Source: Nocardia sp. NRRL S-836 | GTDB taxonomy: Bacteria; Actinomycetota; Actinomycetes; Mycobacteriales; Pseudonocardiaceae | Length of the DNA: 64,000 bases | Assembly (NCBI RefSeq): GCF_001279525.1 | Contig: NZ_LGDY01000150.1 | Coordinates: 123,728 to 187,727, forward strand | Reading direction: 5' to 3' | Part shown: one piece after another, positions 53,017-62,148 of the stretch | Numbering within the stretch: the stretch's first letter is position 1 | Layout of the letters: every line of letters begins with the position of its first letter | Notes under the pieces: model-generated | Told to the model about the DNA's origin: nothing | Seen by the model: the letters and a program-made list of their open reading frames with translations, nothing else | The model's database searches: none | Program-made: the position numbers and the translations under genes

Positions 53017-54380
53017 GATGCCTCGTCATGGGCGCGACCGGGCACCTCGGGTCGCGCCTCGTGCCGGCGTTGCTCGCGCACGGCCACCAGGTGGCCGTGC
53101 TGGTGCGCGACGGCACGCAGGCGACGCGGTTCCCCACCAACGTGGTCGTGCACGTCGGCGACGCCACCGACCGGCGGGCGGTGCGGGCGGCGTTGGCGGG
53201 CAACGACCTCGTGTACTTCCTCGTGCACTCGCTGGACCGGCCGGACTTCGCGGGTGTCGACCACGACGCCGCCACCGTGCTGGCGGCAGCGGCGGCGGAC
53301 GCTGCGGTGCGCCAGGTCGTGTACGTCGGCGGGCCGCGTCCCGGCTCCCCCGGTCTGTCCGCGCACCTCGCCTCACGGGCCGACGTCGGTGACGTCGTGG
53401 CAGCGAGCCCGGTGCCCGCGCTCGTGCTGCAGGCGTCGATGATCATCGGTGCCGGTTCGGCGAGCTTCGAGCTGCTGCGGGCGTCCGCGCGGCTCACGCC
53501 GTGGGTGCCGGTGCCGTCGTGGATGCACAACACCAGCAGGCCGGTCGCGGTCGCCGACGTCGTCCACCTGCTGGTGGCCGCCGCGGGCCTGCCGGAACCG
53601 GTCGGCGGCGTGTTCGACGTGCCTGGGCCCGAACGCCTCAGCTACCTGGACCTGGTGCAGCGGTGTGCGCGGGTGCTGCGGCTCCCGGTCCGGCTGCCGC
53701 TGCCGGCACCGCTGTGGTCGCACCGGCTCGCCGCGCGGGTCGCCGGGCTGGTGACGCCGGTGTCCACCGCGGTGGCGGAGTCGTTGCTCGCGTCGCTCGA
53801 CCACGACCTCGCGCCGGACGGACCGCCGGTCACCGACGTGCTGCCCGCCCCGCCCGGCGGGTTCACCAGCATTGACAACGCCATCCGCGCCGCGACCACC
53901 CAGGAGTCCGGACCGACCGGCGGCGAGGTGTTCACGGAGGAGCGCACGGTGCTGACCGAGGCGGCACCGGAGGACGTGTGGCGCACGGTGAACGCGTTGG
54001 GCGGTGAGGAGGGCTGGCACACCGTCCCTCTCGTGTGGACGGTCCGGGGCGCGGTCGACCACCTGCTCGGCGGCATCGGGCTCTACCGCGGCCGGGCACC
54101 CGAGGTCGGCGAGGGCGACGTGGTCGACTTCTGGACGGTCGTGCACCGCGACGACGAGGCGCGGCAGCTGGTGTTGCGGGCGGACATGAAGATGCCCGGC
54201 CACACCCTGCTCGACATGCGCGTCGACCGCGAGGGCGACCGCACGCGCTACCGGCAGAAGATCACGTTCACCGCCGACGGACTGCTCGGCCAGCTGTACT
54301 GGGTGGTGCAGAAACCGCTGCACGACATCGTGTTCGCGACGATGGCGCGCGGGATCGTCCGGAAGGCCGCGGCGAGGTAG
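53013..54380 (+). CDS. NAD(P)-binding/DUF2867 two-domain protein
   Basis: 455 residues. The N-terminal half is an atypical SDR/NmrA-like Rossmann domain (VMGATGHLGSRLVPALLAHGH), and the C-terminal half (about 305-455), with GVxWHTVPLVWTVR-like text, corresponds to the SRPBCC-type DUF2867 domain often fused to it. Such proteins are thought to act on lipids or quinone-like molecules, but none has a firm assignment that I know of. The ATG overlaps the upstream stop (ATGA). Confidence 0.8.
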   Translation: MRCLVMGATGHLGSRLVPALLAHGHQVAVLVRDGTQATRFPTNVVVHVGDATDRRAVRAALAGNDLVYFLVHSLDRPDFAGVDHDAATVLAAAAADAAVRQVVYVGGPRPGSPGLSAHLASRADVGDVVAASPVPALVLQASMIIGAGSASFELLRASARLTPWVPVPSWMHNTSRPVAVADVVHLLVAAAGLPEPVGGVFDVPGPERLSYLDLVQRCARVLRLPVRLPLPAPLWSHRLAARVAGLVTPVSTAVAESLLASLDHDLAPDGPPVTDVLPAPPGGFTSIDNAIRAATTQESGPTGGEVFTEERTVLTEAAPEDVWRTVNALGGEEGWHTVPLVWTVRGAVDHLLGGIGLYRGRAPEVGEGDVVDFWTVVHRDDEARQLVLRADMKMPGHTLLDMRVDREGDRTRYRQKITFTADGLLGQLYWVVQKPLHDIVFATMARGIVRKAAAR

Positions 54381-54429
54381 ACCCCACCCGGCCGCACGCG
54401 AGGCGGTGATCACCTGCATCATCTGCGCC

Positions 54430-55101
54430 ATGCGCAGCTCACTGTTCAACCACGAGGAACGGTCCGTCGAGCCCGGCAGCTTCCAGCTGCAGAACGACCG
54501 CATGCTCAAGGTGGACCTCACCGGCAGCGGCGGGTTCTTCTTCGCGAAGCAGGGCTCGATGGTCGCCTACCAGGGTGACGTCGACTTCGCCTACGAGGGC
54601 GCCGGCGGCCTGGGCAAGCTGTTCAAGAAGGCCTTCACCGGTGAGGGCATGTCGCTGATGAAGGTGTCGGGCAGCGGGGACGTGTTCCTCGCCCAGGACG
54701 CCGACGAGATCTTCGTGCTGCACCTGGAGGACGAGGCCGTCACCGTCAACGGCAAGAACGTGCTCGCCTTCGACAGCACGCTGCAGTGGGACATCAACCG
54801 CACCGAGGGCGCGTCGATGCTCAGCGGCGGCCTGTTCAACACCACGTTCACGGGCACCGGGTCGCTGGCCGTCACCGCCCACGGCACGCCGGTCGTGCTG
54901 AACGTGGACGTGCCGACGTTCGTCGACATGCAGTCCGCCGTGCTGTGGTCGACCTCGCTGCAGTCCTCGATCCGCAAGACGGCCAAGCTCGGCGCCGTCA
55001 TCGGACGCGGCTCGGGTGAGGCCTACCAGCTCGCGCTGTCGGGGCAGGGCATCGTCGTCGTGCAGGCGTCGGAGGGCCACCAGGTGCCGACCGCGCAGTG
55101 A
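54430..55101 (+). CDS. AIM24-family protein
   Basis: 223 residues of mostly beta strands with the repeating glycine-rich pattern of the AIM24/TRAP-like fold (LKVDLTGSGGFFFAKQGSMVAYQGDVDF). Bacterial members are widespread, cytoplasmic and of unknown function. ATG 54430 begins the conserved MRSSLFNHEE; GTG 54406 would add eight odd residues. It ends just before a strong terminator. Confidence 0.85.
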   Translation: MRSSLFNHEERSVEPGSFQLQNDRMLKVDLTGSGGFFFAKQGSMVAYQGDVDFAYEGAGGLGKLFKKAFTGEGMSLMKVSGSGDVFLAQDADEIFVLHLEDEAVTVNGKNVLAFDSTLQWDINRTEGASMLSGGLFNTTFTGTGSLAVTAHGTPVVLNVDVPTFVDMQSAVLWSTSLQSSIRKTAKLGAVIGRGSGEAYQLALSGQGIVVVQASEGHQVPTAQ

Positions 55102-55107
55102 CGTTCG

Positions 55108-55138
55108 CAGGCGGCCGAGGACGCACCTCGGCCGCCTG
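55108..55138 (+). terminator. 13-bp hairpin terminator after AIM24 gene
   Basis: Perfect 13-bp stem (55108-55120 and 55126-55138), five-base loop, followed by TTCCCCTT, the closest thing to a T-tract in the window. It also serves the convergent NTF2-like gene. Confidence 0.85.
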
Positions 55139-55144
55139 TTCCCC

Positions 55145-55603
55145 TTAAGCGGTAACGAAACGGCCGTCGAGCTCGCCAGCGGGGAGGACCTCGGTCGAGT
55201 TGTGCTCGCGGACGATCCGCCACCCGTCCGGCGTCCGGCGCCAGACCAGCGAGGACGTGGTGCGGATGTCCGTGACGGCGTCGGGGGTGACGATCCTGGC
55301 CACGAACCGCAGGGTGGACGCGGCCAGGCCTGCGCCGGCGATCACGTGGGGACCGTCGTCGACGGCGTGGTGCGCGGAGAGCATCCCGCGGAAGGCGGGC
55401 TCCCAGATCGAGCCGTACCCGGCCGCCGACGTCGCCACCCGGTGCTCGGGGTCGAAGTCGTCGTACAGGCGGACGTCCGGCGAGCCGAAGTCGTAGAGCT
55501 CGCCGAAGACGCGCTCGAAGTCGAACGGCGCGTCCCCGTCACGACGGTCCCAGCCGGACACCCACCGCTCATGCCGTTCGGCGATCACCTGTTCCTCGTT
55601 CAT
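55145..55603 (-). CDS. NTF2-like (SnoaL-type) protein
   Basis: 152 residues with the cone-shaped NTF2 pattern: an N-terminal helix (EEQVIAERHERWVSGWDRRD), then FELYDFG-like strands and a C-terminal block (SSLVWRRTPDGWRIVREHNS). Members include polyketide cyclases, ketosteroid isomerases and detoxification enzymes; catalytic identity cannot be judged. ATG start, single gene, convergent with the AIM24 gene. Confidence 0.8.
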   Translation of the reverse strand: MNEEQVIAERHERWVSGWDRRDGDAPFDFERVFGELYDFGSPDVRLYDDFDPEHRVATSAAGYGSIWEPAFRGMLSAHHAVDDGPHVIAGAGLAASTLRFVARIVTPDAVTDIRTTSSLVWRRTPDGWRIVREHNSTEVLPAGELDGRFVTA

Positions 55604-55669
55604 GATCCCGACGCTAGAGCCGCGCGCGGGCTCCCGGGAGGGTGCGTCACACCCACCCGGGCACGCCGG

Positions 55670-57691
55670 TCACGGTCCGCTGTAGCCGAGCCAGTCGAGG
55701 TTGATCGAACCGGTGTCGCCGGGGCCGTAGGAGAGCGTGACCACCGGGTCGCGGCCGCTCACCGCAACGGCGTCGAACGTCACCGTCCCCCAGGCGTCCC
55801 AGCTGTCGGAGACCTTCGGGAAGCTCACCTGGCGCACGGCGCGGCCGTCCACCGACAGCGTCATGGTGCGCGCGTCGCTGTTGGCGTTCGCGTACCGCAC
55901 GGTGATCGCGCCGGAGCCCGAGCCTGTCGTGGTGCGGTGCACCGTGAACGACGACGTGGCGCCCTGGGCCCACAATCCGTCGATGAACGCGCGGCCGGAG
56001 TAGCCCGTGTGGTTCACGTTCGTCTTGACGCCGCCGGTGTTGTGGGCGTCCTCGGCCTCCAGGTGGTCGGGTGCGGGGCAGCCGGAGACGGTGCCCGCGG
56101 TGTCGGCGCAACGGTCCTGCGCGTCGGCCACGCCGTCGCCGTCCCGGTCACCGGCGGTCGCTCCGGTCAGCGTGATCACGACGGTGTGCGCGCCCCTGAG
56201 CGTGGCGGACACCTCGGCGCGCGACGGCCGTCCGTCGACCGTGACCGAGCGGATCGTCGTGCCCGCACCGCGCAGGGAGATCGTGAGGTCGGCGTCGCGG
56301 TAGCGCACGTCGCGCAGGGTCACGTCACCCCAGCCCGCGGGCAGGGTCGGCGCGAACGTCAGGCCCCGGTCGGTGAACCTGAGCCCGAACAGTCCGGTGT
56401 GGACCATGTCGAGGAACGCCGTGGCCGACCACGTCTGGTCCGGTTCGGAACCCCAGTGGAACTTCACCGTGCCCCCCAGCCGCTGCCAGCCGCCGTCGAC
56501 CACGCCGGTGGTGCCGTTGTAGATCTCCCAGAAGCCGCTGTTGTTGCCCGCGAGCTTGGCCAGCCGCGCGGTCTGCGCGGCGAACCCGTCCTGGTCGCCG
56601 TGGTGCGCCAATGCTTTGGCCCACAGGCCCTGGACGAGCGGCCAGACGATGGCGTTGTGCCGGCCGGGCTGCGCCTCGGAGTAGCGGTCCCAGTGCGGGA
56701 ACGTGTCGGGCATGCCCCAGGTCATCTCGCCGGCGCGGGCGACGATCGACCGGGCCTGCGCCGGGTTCGCGACGCCGAACAGGATCGCGAACGCCAGCCC
56801 GGCGCCCTCCTGGTAGACGCCCGGCGTCCCGTCGGCGAGCAGCTGGTAGTTGTACAGACCCGTCGCCGGGTTCCAGAAGTACCGGTTGATCGCGGCCTTG
56901 AGCGCGGCGGCCTTCGCGCGGTGACCGGCGGCCTCCCGGGGCTGCCCCAGCCGCTCGGCCATGTTCGCCGCGTTGACGTATGCGGCGTAGTAGACCGCGT
57001 TGGTGCTCAGGTACATCCCGCTCGCAACGCCCGGCCACGGCATGCTGCCGGTGCTGACCGACTCGGTGGCGTCAGCGGGTGGCGCGGGGTAGCCGGCGAT
57101 GCCGTCGTTGAAGAACGACGCACCGGTGAACAGGCCGTAGGCGGGGTTGAGACCGGCGGTACCGGCGTGTTCCCGGATCGTCAACGTGGTCGCGGCAGTG
57201 CGGTAGGCGTTGCCGAGGAACTCCTGGTCGCCGGTGACGAGGTAGTGGTGCCACGCGGCGGTGACCCAGACGACCTGGTCCCACTGCTGGTCGTCCTGCT
57301 GCACGCGCAGCGCGCCGGTGGCGTCCCTGTCGACGACGGCCCAGAGCGTGTTCCTCGCCAGCGCCGGTGACAGCAGGCTGGCCGCGTTCCAGCTGTTGAC
57401 CGACGCGTCGCGCGTCCACGGCTGGGCGTACCCGCCACCCGCGCGGACGATGCCGGTGGCCGGGTCGAGCAGGCCGCTCCTGTCGTACCGCTCGTCGTAG
57501 GCCATGGTGTTGCGCCGCACCAGGTTGTCCAGCGCCGCCGCGTACGCCGCGCCGTACAGCGCCTGGCTGTGCGGGTTCGCGAACACGATCGACGGTGTGG
57601 TGGCCGCGGTCGCCGGTGTGGCGCCCGTGACCACGCCGCACACCGTGACCAGGGTCAGGAGGACATGAGCGATCCGCCGCCGGAGACTCAT
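55670..57691 (-). CDS. Large secreted glycosidase with thrombospondin-3 and CBM
   Basis: 673 residues. A signal peptide (MSLRRRIAHVLLTLVTVCGVV, cleavage near ATAAT) is followed by an (alpha/alpha)6-barrel-like domain to about 470 (repeated Trp/Tyr-rich helices, e.g. GYAQPWTRDASVNSWNAASLL). A beta-rich closing region, a calcium-binding thrombospondin type-3 motif (DRDGDGVADAQDRC) and a C-terminal carbohydrate-binding domain of CBM35/6 type then follow. It is probably a secreted exo- or debranching glycosidase of a plant or cell-wall polysaccharide; the GH family is not certain. ATG 57691 is chosen over the longer frame. Confidence 0.85.
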   Translation of the reverse strand: MSLRRRIAHVLLTLVTVCGVVTGATPATAATTPSIVFANPHSQALYGAAYAAALDNLVRRNTMAYDERYDRSGLLDPATGIVRAGGGYAQPWTRDASVNSWNAASLLSPALARNTLWAVVDRDATGALRVQQDDQQWDQVVWVTAAWHHYLVTGDQEFLGNAYRTAATTLTIREHAGTAGLNPAYGLFTGASFFNDGIAGYPAPPADATESVSTGSMPWPGVASGMYLSTNAVYYAAYVNAANMAERLGQPREAAGHRAKAAALKAAINRYFWNPATGLYNYQLLADGTPGVYQEGAGLAFAILFGVANPAQARSIVARAGEMTWGMPDTFPHWDRYSEAQPGRHNAIVWPLVQGLWAKALAHHGDQDGFAAQTARLAKLAGNNSGFWEIYNGTTGVVDGGWQRLGGTVKFHWGSEPDQTWSATAFLDMVHTGLFGLRFTDRGLTFAPTLPAGWGDVTLRDVRYRDADLTISLRGAGTTIRSVTVDGRPSRAEVSATLRGAHTVVITLTGATAGDRDGDGVADAQDRCADTAGTVSGCPAPDHLEAEDAHNTGGVKTNVNHTGYSGRAFIDGLWAQGATSSFTVHRTTTGSGSGAITVRYANANSDARTMTLSVDGRAVRQVSFPKVSDSWDAWGTVTFDAVAVSGRDPVVTLSYGPGDTGSINLDWLGYSGP

Positions 57692-57841
57692 CCCGCGCAC
57701 CTCTCCCGGCACCGGATCCCGACCGGAGCCGAAGGGCAGTGCACCATGGAAGCGCGCTCACGCCGCGGGCCGGCCAAGATCCTGTCCGCTTCTGTCAGCG
57801 TTCACGTGCCAGGCCGGTCGCGACCTCACCGGGCCGTGCGG

Positions 57842-58936
57842 TCAGCGGAGCTGGTCGTCGGTGTAGTAGCCGGACTCCACGAGGACCTTGTGGTAGTTGG
57901 CCTTGTTCACGCTCACCGGGTTCAGCAGGAACGCCGGCACGACCTTGACGCCGTTGTAGTAGTCGTTCAGGTTGTTCAGCTGCGGTGGCGTCCGCTCCTT
58001 CAGCACCGCGTCGGCCATCAACGCCGTGACCGTCGCCAGTTCGCGGGTGTCCTTGTAGATCGTCGAGTACTGCTGGTCGGCGATGATGGACTTCACGGAG
58101 GGCAGCTCGGCGTCCTGGCCGGTCACGATCGGGAACACCGGGCCGTAGCCGTTGTTCTTCAGCGCGGTGAGGATGCCGAGCGAGATGCCGTCGTAGGGCG
58201 AGAGCACGCCGTTGAGCTTGGTGCGGCGGTACGACGTGGCGAGGATGTCCTCCATGCGCTTGCGGGCCGTCTCGCCGTCCCACCGCAGGGTCGTGACGGC
58301 CTGGAAGTCCGTCTGACCGCTGCGCACCACCAGCGTGCCGCTGTCGAGGTACGGCTTGAGCACGGACATGGCGCCGTTGAAGAAGAACGTCGCGTTGTTG
58401 TCGTCCGGTGAGCCGGCGAACAGCTCGATGGTGAACGGGCCCGTCGAGGGGCCGGGGCTGCCGTCGCCGGTGCGCAGGCCGAGCCCGGTCAGCAGCGACT
58501 CGGCCTGGTAGACGCCGACGCGGAAGTTCTCGAACGTCGCGTAGTAGTCGACGTTCGGGCTGTCGCGCAGGAGGCGGTCGTAGGCGATCACCGGGATCCT
58601 GGCGTCGGCGGCCAGCTGGAGCGGCTTGGTGAGCGCGGAGCCGTCCACCGAGGCGATGATCAGGAGCTTCGCGCCCGCGCGGATCTGGTCCTCGATCTGC
58701 TTCACCTGGTTGGGCACGTCGTTCTCGGCGTAGCGCAGGTCGACCCGGTGCCCCTTCGCCTCCAGGTCGCGCTTGATGTTCTGGCCGTCGTGGTTCCAGC
58801 GCTCCGACGACGTCGTCGGCATGGTGACGCCCACCAGCGCGCCCTTGGCGGCCTGCACCTGCGAGCCGGTCGCGGGTGCACCGCACGCGGCCAGCACGAG
58901 GGCGACCAGGGGTACCACGAGTCTTGCTGATCTCAT
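57842..58936 (-). CDS. ChvE-like sugar-binding lipoprotein, orphan
   Basis: 364 residues. A lipobox LAAC gives lipidation at Cys18. The mature protein matches the ChvE/xylose-type periplasmic binding family (LIIASVDGSALTKPLQLAADARIPVIAYDRLLRD). It binds a pentose or galactose-like sugar and delivers it to an ABC importer or a sensor. No permease or ATPase gene follows, unlike typical ChvE-GguAB loci, so its partner is elsewhere. GAGGAG precedes the ATG, and a LacI-type palindrome overlaps the leader region. Confidence 0.9.
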   Translation of the reverse strand: MRSARLVVPLVALVLAACGAPATGSQVQAAKGALVGVTMPTTSSERWNHDGQNIKRDLEAKGHRVDLRYAENDVPNQVKQIEDQIRAGAKLLIIASVDGSALTKPLQLAADARIPVIAYDRLLRDSPNVDYYATFENFRVGVYQAESLLTGLGLRTGDGSPGPSTGPFTIELFAGSPDDNNATFFFNGAMSVLKPYLDSGTLVVRSGQTDFQAVTTLRWDGETARKRMEDILATSYRRTKLNGVLSPYDGISLGILTALKNNGYGPVFPIVTGQDAELPSVKSIIADQQYSTIYKDTRELATVTALMADAVLKERTPPQLNNLNDYYNGVKVVPAFLLNPVSVNKANYHKVLVESGYYTDDQLR

Positions 58937-58954
58937 TCCGGCTCCTCGCGCGGA

Positions 58955-58970
58955 TCAACAACGTTGTTGA
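58955..58970. promoter_or_regulatory. LacI-type 16-bp palindromic operator
   Basis: TCAACAACGTTGTTGA is a perfect palindrome with the central CG step typical of LacI-family operators, 18 bp upstream of the ChvE-like start codon. It fits repression of the sugar-binding gene until the sugar is present; no LacI gene is in the window. Confidence 0.7.
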
Positions 58971-59127
58971 CAGACGCCACGGTCCTCGAGGCGGCCGAGA
59001 ACACGGGGGTGAGCCTGTGATCCGCGCCACGAGCGGCTGTGAACGCTAACAAGCGGAGTCGGGCCGATCAAGCGACGGCCTGCTGATCAGGCCAAGCTGT
59101 GATGTGCGCGTTCACTCGACGCCCGGT

Positions 59128-60018
59128 TCACCCGAGCGACGCCATCGGGTCGACGCCGGTCAGCTCGACGCTCCTCGCCCACAGCGCGGCGGCGGTGGCG
59201 GGGTCGGTCATGTGCGCGTGCGGTCGTTCGACGTGCGGTGCGCCGCGCAGGCCGAACTGCCGTGGCCCCCAGAGCTGCCCACCTTCGACGTCCTGACCGA
59301 GAACGGCCCGGACGGCGGACTGGGCACCGGCGTCCTTGCCGTGCAGGAGAAGTCCCGCGGGCAGCCCGAGCAGCCGCTGGGACGTGGAGCGGGTGTGGAC
59401 GCCGGGACGCGTGGGCGTGAGGGAGTCCAGTGCGCCGCCGGGGTGCACCACGACGCTGAGGCAGCGGCTGCCCGCGGCACGCAGGCGGCGGTCGAGCTCG
59501 AAGCCGAAGCTCATCTGCGCCAGCTTCGACCGCCCGTAGGTCCTCTTCGGCTCGTAGGACTCGGTCGACTGCAGGTCGTCCAGGTCGAGTCGTTCCGTGC
59601 GCGCCGCGAAACTGCCGGTGGTGACCACGCGGGCGGCCGGGGCCGCGGTGAGCAGCGGGGCCAGCCGGTGCACCAGCGCGAAGTGCCCGAGGTGGTTGGT
59701 GGCGAACATCAGCTCGTGACCGTCGGCGGTCTCGCGCCGCGGCGGATCGTCCAGTGCCACACCGGCGTTGAGCACCACGGCGTCGAGGTGGCCGAGCTCC
59801 AGCGCGTCCACGGAGGACTTGAGCGACGCCAGGTCCGCGAGGTTCAGCGGCACGTGGCCGACGGCGGCGCCGGGCACCCGGTCGCGGATCGCGGTGGCCG
59901 CCGCCTCCGCCCTGGCGGCGTCCCGGCTGCCGAGCACGACGGTGGCACCGGCCGAGGCCAGCTGTTCGGCGACGAAGTAACCGATTCCGGCGTTGCCACC
60001 GGTCACCAGCACGTTCAC
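59128..60018 (-). CDS. SDR-family oxidoreductase
   Basis: 296 residues. TGGNAGIG is the cofactor motif, LNAG in place of NNAG, and YGRSK the catalytic pair, with a long C-terminus as in retinol-dehydrogenase-like SDRs. It resembles the SDR at 25158-26048 in layout. The GTG start overlaps the TetR stop by four bases, so the two are in one operon and the enzyme is probably under TetR control. Substrate unknown. Confidence 0.9.
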   Translation of the reverse strand: MNVLVTGGNAGIGYFVAEQLASAGATVVLGSRDAARAEAAATAIRDRVPGAAVGHVPLNLADLASLKSSVDALELGHLDAVVLNAGVALDDPPRRETADGHELMFATNHLGHFALVHRLAPLLTAAPAARVVTTGSFAARTERLDLDDLQSTESYEPKRTYGRSKLAQMSFGFELDRRLRAAGSRCLSVVVHPGGALDSLTPTRPGVHTRSTSQRLLGLPAGLLLHGKDAGAQSAVRAVLGQDVEGGQLWGPRQFGLRGAPHVERPHAHMTDPATAAALWARSVELTGVDPMASLG

Positions 60019-60605
60019 AGGTGCGGCCAGCCTTTCCTGAGGTGTGCGAAGGCCTCATCCAGCGCGGCACGGCGATCGGGCCGGCGCGAGGCGAGGTCGG
60101 GGGTTTCGAGGACGTAGCGGGCGAGCACGTGCAGCGAGTCGTCGGGTGCGTCGAGGCCGGCGGCTTCGGCGAGCAGGTCGGCGAGCGGTTCCTGACAGGC
60201 GATCCAGACCTCACGGGCGTAGGGCCACAGCGCGGGCGTGCGCATCACCAGGTCCATCCGGACCCGGTACTCCTCGGGCAGGTCGTCGTTGAACGGGCCC
60301 CTGGCCGCGAAGAACGCGTGCAGGGCCTCCAGGACGGACGTGCCGGCCGGTCGTTCGCGGACCGCGGCCGTCAGCGCGGCCTCCCGCTCACCGCTGTCCG
60401 CCAGGATCAGGGCTTCCTTGCCCGCCGGGAAGTGCGCGAAGAGCGTCGCGACCGCGGTGTCCGCGGCCTCGGCGACCTCCTTGACCGTCACGTTGTCGTA
60501 GCCGCGTTCGAGGAAGAGCCTCAGCGCCGCGTCGGACAGCGCCTGCCTGGTCGCGGCCTTCTTCCGGTCGCGGCGGCCGGGGGTGGATCCACGGGTCGTC
60601 ACCAT
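60015..60605 (-). CDS. TetR-family repressor
   Basis: 196 residues. The DNA-binding helix-turn-helix is VTVKEVAEAADTAVATLFAHFP, preceded by ALSDAALRLFLERGYDN. It is followed, with a 4-bp overlap, by an SDR gene and is divergent from an MFS exporter, a common arrangement in which the repressor senses a drug or metabolite and controls both sides. Confidence 0.92.
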   Translation of the reverse strand: MVTTRGSTPGRRDRKKAATRQALSDAALRLFLERGYDNVTVKEVAEAADTAVATLFAHFPAGKEALILADSGEREAALTAAVRERPAGTSVLEALHAFFAARGPFNDDLPEEYRVRMDLVMRTPALWPYAREVWIACQEPLADLLAEAAGLDAPDDSLHVLARYVLETPDLASRRPDRRAALDEAFAHLRKGWPHL

Positions 60606-60640
60606 GCCGCCAGCATAACCTAGAACACATCTGAAGTCAT

Positions 60641-60664
60641 ACTCGTTGCAAAACTAGACTCGTT
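60641..60664. promoter_or_regulatory. Direct repeat between TetR and MFS genes
   Basis: ACTCGTT occurs at 60641-60647 and 60658-60664, 17 bp apart, in an AT-richer gap of 103 bp between the divergent TetR and MFS starts. It may belong to overlapping promoters or a TetR site, but the evidence is slight. Confidence 0.3.
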
Positions 60665-60708
60665 CTGGTTTTCTCGGCGTCGACATCCCCTCACCTCAGG
60701 AGCACGCC

Positions 60709-62148
60709 ATGCAGGCGTCCATCACCACCCCGGCCGGCCCCGGCACGGCGTTGAGCCGCACCGTCATGTGGGCCCTCCTCGGCCTTGTCCTGCTCGCCGA
60801 CGCGCTCGACATGATCGACGCCACGGTCACCACGATCGCCGCGCCGAGCATCGTCGGGGAGATCGGCGGCGGGCCGGGTCTGATCAAGTGGCTCGGCGCC
60901 GCCTACGCGCTGGCCATGGCCGTGCTGCTGGTGATCGGCGGCCGGCTCGGCGACCGGTACGGCCAGCGCCGGCTCTTCCTGATCGGGATGACCGGCTTCA
61001 CCCTGGCCTCCGCGCTGTGCGGTCTCGCCCCCACGCCGGTCGTCCTGGTCGTCGCCAGGGTTCTGCAGGGCGCTTTCGGCGCGTTGCTGATCCCCCAGGG
61101 CATGGCGATCATCACCCGCCACTTCACGCCCGAGATGCGGCGCACGGCGTTCAACCTGTTCGGCCCGCTGCTCGGCATCGCCACGATCGCGGGCCCGGTG
61201 CTGGCCGGGTTCCTCATCGAGGCCGACCTCGCCGGGCTGTCCTGGCGGCCGATCTTCCTCGTCAACCTCGTCCTGGGCACGGTGGGCGTCGCGCTGGCCG
61301 CCCGCCTGCTCCCCCGCGACAACGCCGACCGCTCCGTCACCGTGGACGGCACCGGCGCGGGACTGCTCGCGATCGCCACGTTCGGCGCGATGTTCGGTCT
61401 CATCGAGGGATCGGAGACCGACTGGGGCCTGCCCGCCGTGCTCTCCCTGGTGGCGGGCGCGCTGTTCCTGGCCCTGTTCGCACGTCGTCAGCGCACCGCC
61501 GCCGAACCGCTGATCAAGCCGTCGCTGTTCCGCAACCGGGGTTTCGTCTCCGGGCTGACCGTCGGGCTGATGTTCTTCGCCGTCACCAACGGCCTGGCGT
61601 TCGTGCTCTCGCTCTTCGTCCAGCAGGCGCTCGGTGCGAGCCCCGGCAGCGCCGCCGTCGGCATGCTGCCCCTCACCCTCGGCATCATCGTCGGCGCCGG
61701 GGCGGGCATGGGCCTGGCCGCGCGGATGGGGCGTGCCCTCGTGCTCGCCGGCATGCTCGTCACCCTCGCCGGCGGCGGCTGGCTGCTGGCGCTGGTGCTG
61801 ACCAGCGGCACCAGCCTCACCCTCCTCGCACTGGCGCCCGCCGGTGTGCTCGCCGGCATCGGCATGGGCGCGTGCTTCGGCACGATCTTCGACATCACCA
61901 TCGGTGACGTCGCCCCCGCCGAGGCCGGCAGCGCCAGCGGCACCCTGACCGCCGTCCAGCAGCTCGCCACCGCACTGGGCTCCGCCACCGTCACCACGGT
62001 CTACCTGCACGGCGGCGCACCCGACCACGCGATGGCGCTGGCCATCACCACCGTCATGGCCGTGACCGCGCTCTGCCTGCCCCTGCTGCGGCTGCTCCCG
62101 AAAGCCGCACCCCGGGACGCCGAGCGGTCAGAACCGGACGCCGGCTGA
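60709..62148 (+). CDS. MFS drug exporter, DHA2 type
   Basis: 479 residues with about fourteen hydrophobic segments, a DHA2-like motif LADALDMIDATVTTIAAP in TM1 and the loop motif GRLGDRYGQRR. Likely a proton-driven exporter of drugs or metabolites. Divergent from the TetR/SDR operon that probably shares its ligand. The 3' end overlaps the end of the convergent DUF6069-like gene by 21 bp. Confidence 0.9.
   Translation: MQASITTPAGPGTALSRTVMWALLGLVLLADALDMIDATVTTIAAPSIVGEIGGGPGLIKWLGAAYALAMAVLLVIGGRLGDRYGQRRLFLIGMTGFTLASALCGLAPTPVVLVVARVLQGAFGALLIPQGMAIITRHFTPEMRRTAFNLFGPLLGIATIAGPVLAGFLIEADLAGLSWRPIFLVNLVLGTVGVALAARLLPRDNADRSVTVDGTGAGLLAIATFGAMFGLIEGSETDWGLPAVLSLVAGALFLALFARRQRTAAEPLIKPSLFRNRGFVSGLTVGLMFFAVTNGLAFVLSLFVQQALGASPGSAAVGMLPLTLGIIVGAGAGMGLAARMGRALVLAGMLVTLAGGGWLLALVLTSGTSLTLLALAPAGVLAGIGMGACFGTIFDITIGDVAPAEAGSASGTLTAVQQLATALGSATVTTVYLHGGAPDHAMALAITTVMAVTALCLPLLRLLPKAAPRDAERSEPDAG

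Noticed and set aside
54406..54429. GTG start adding eight residues to the AIM24 protein
   Set aside because: The added residues include two cysteines unlike the family N-terminus; the ATG at 54430 begins the conserved part.
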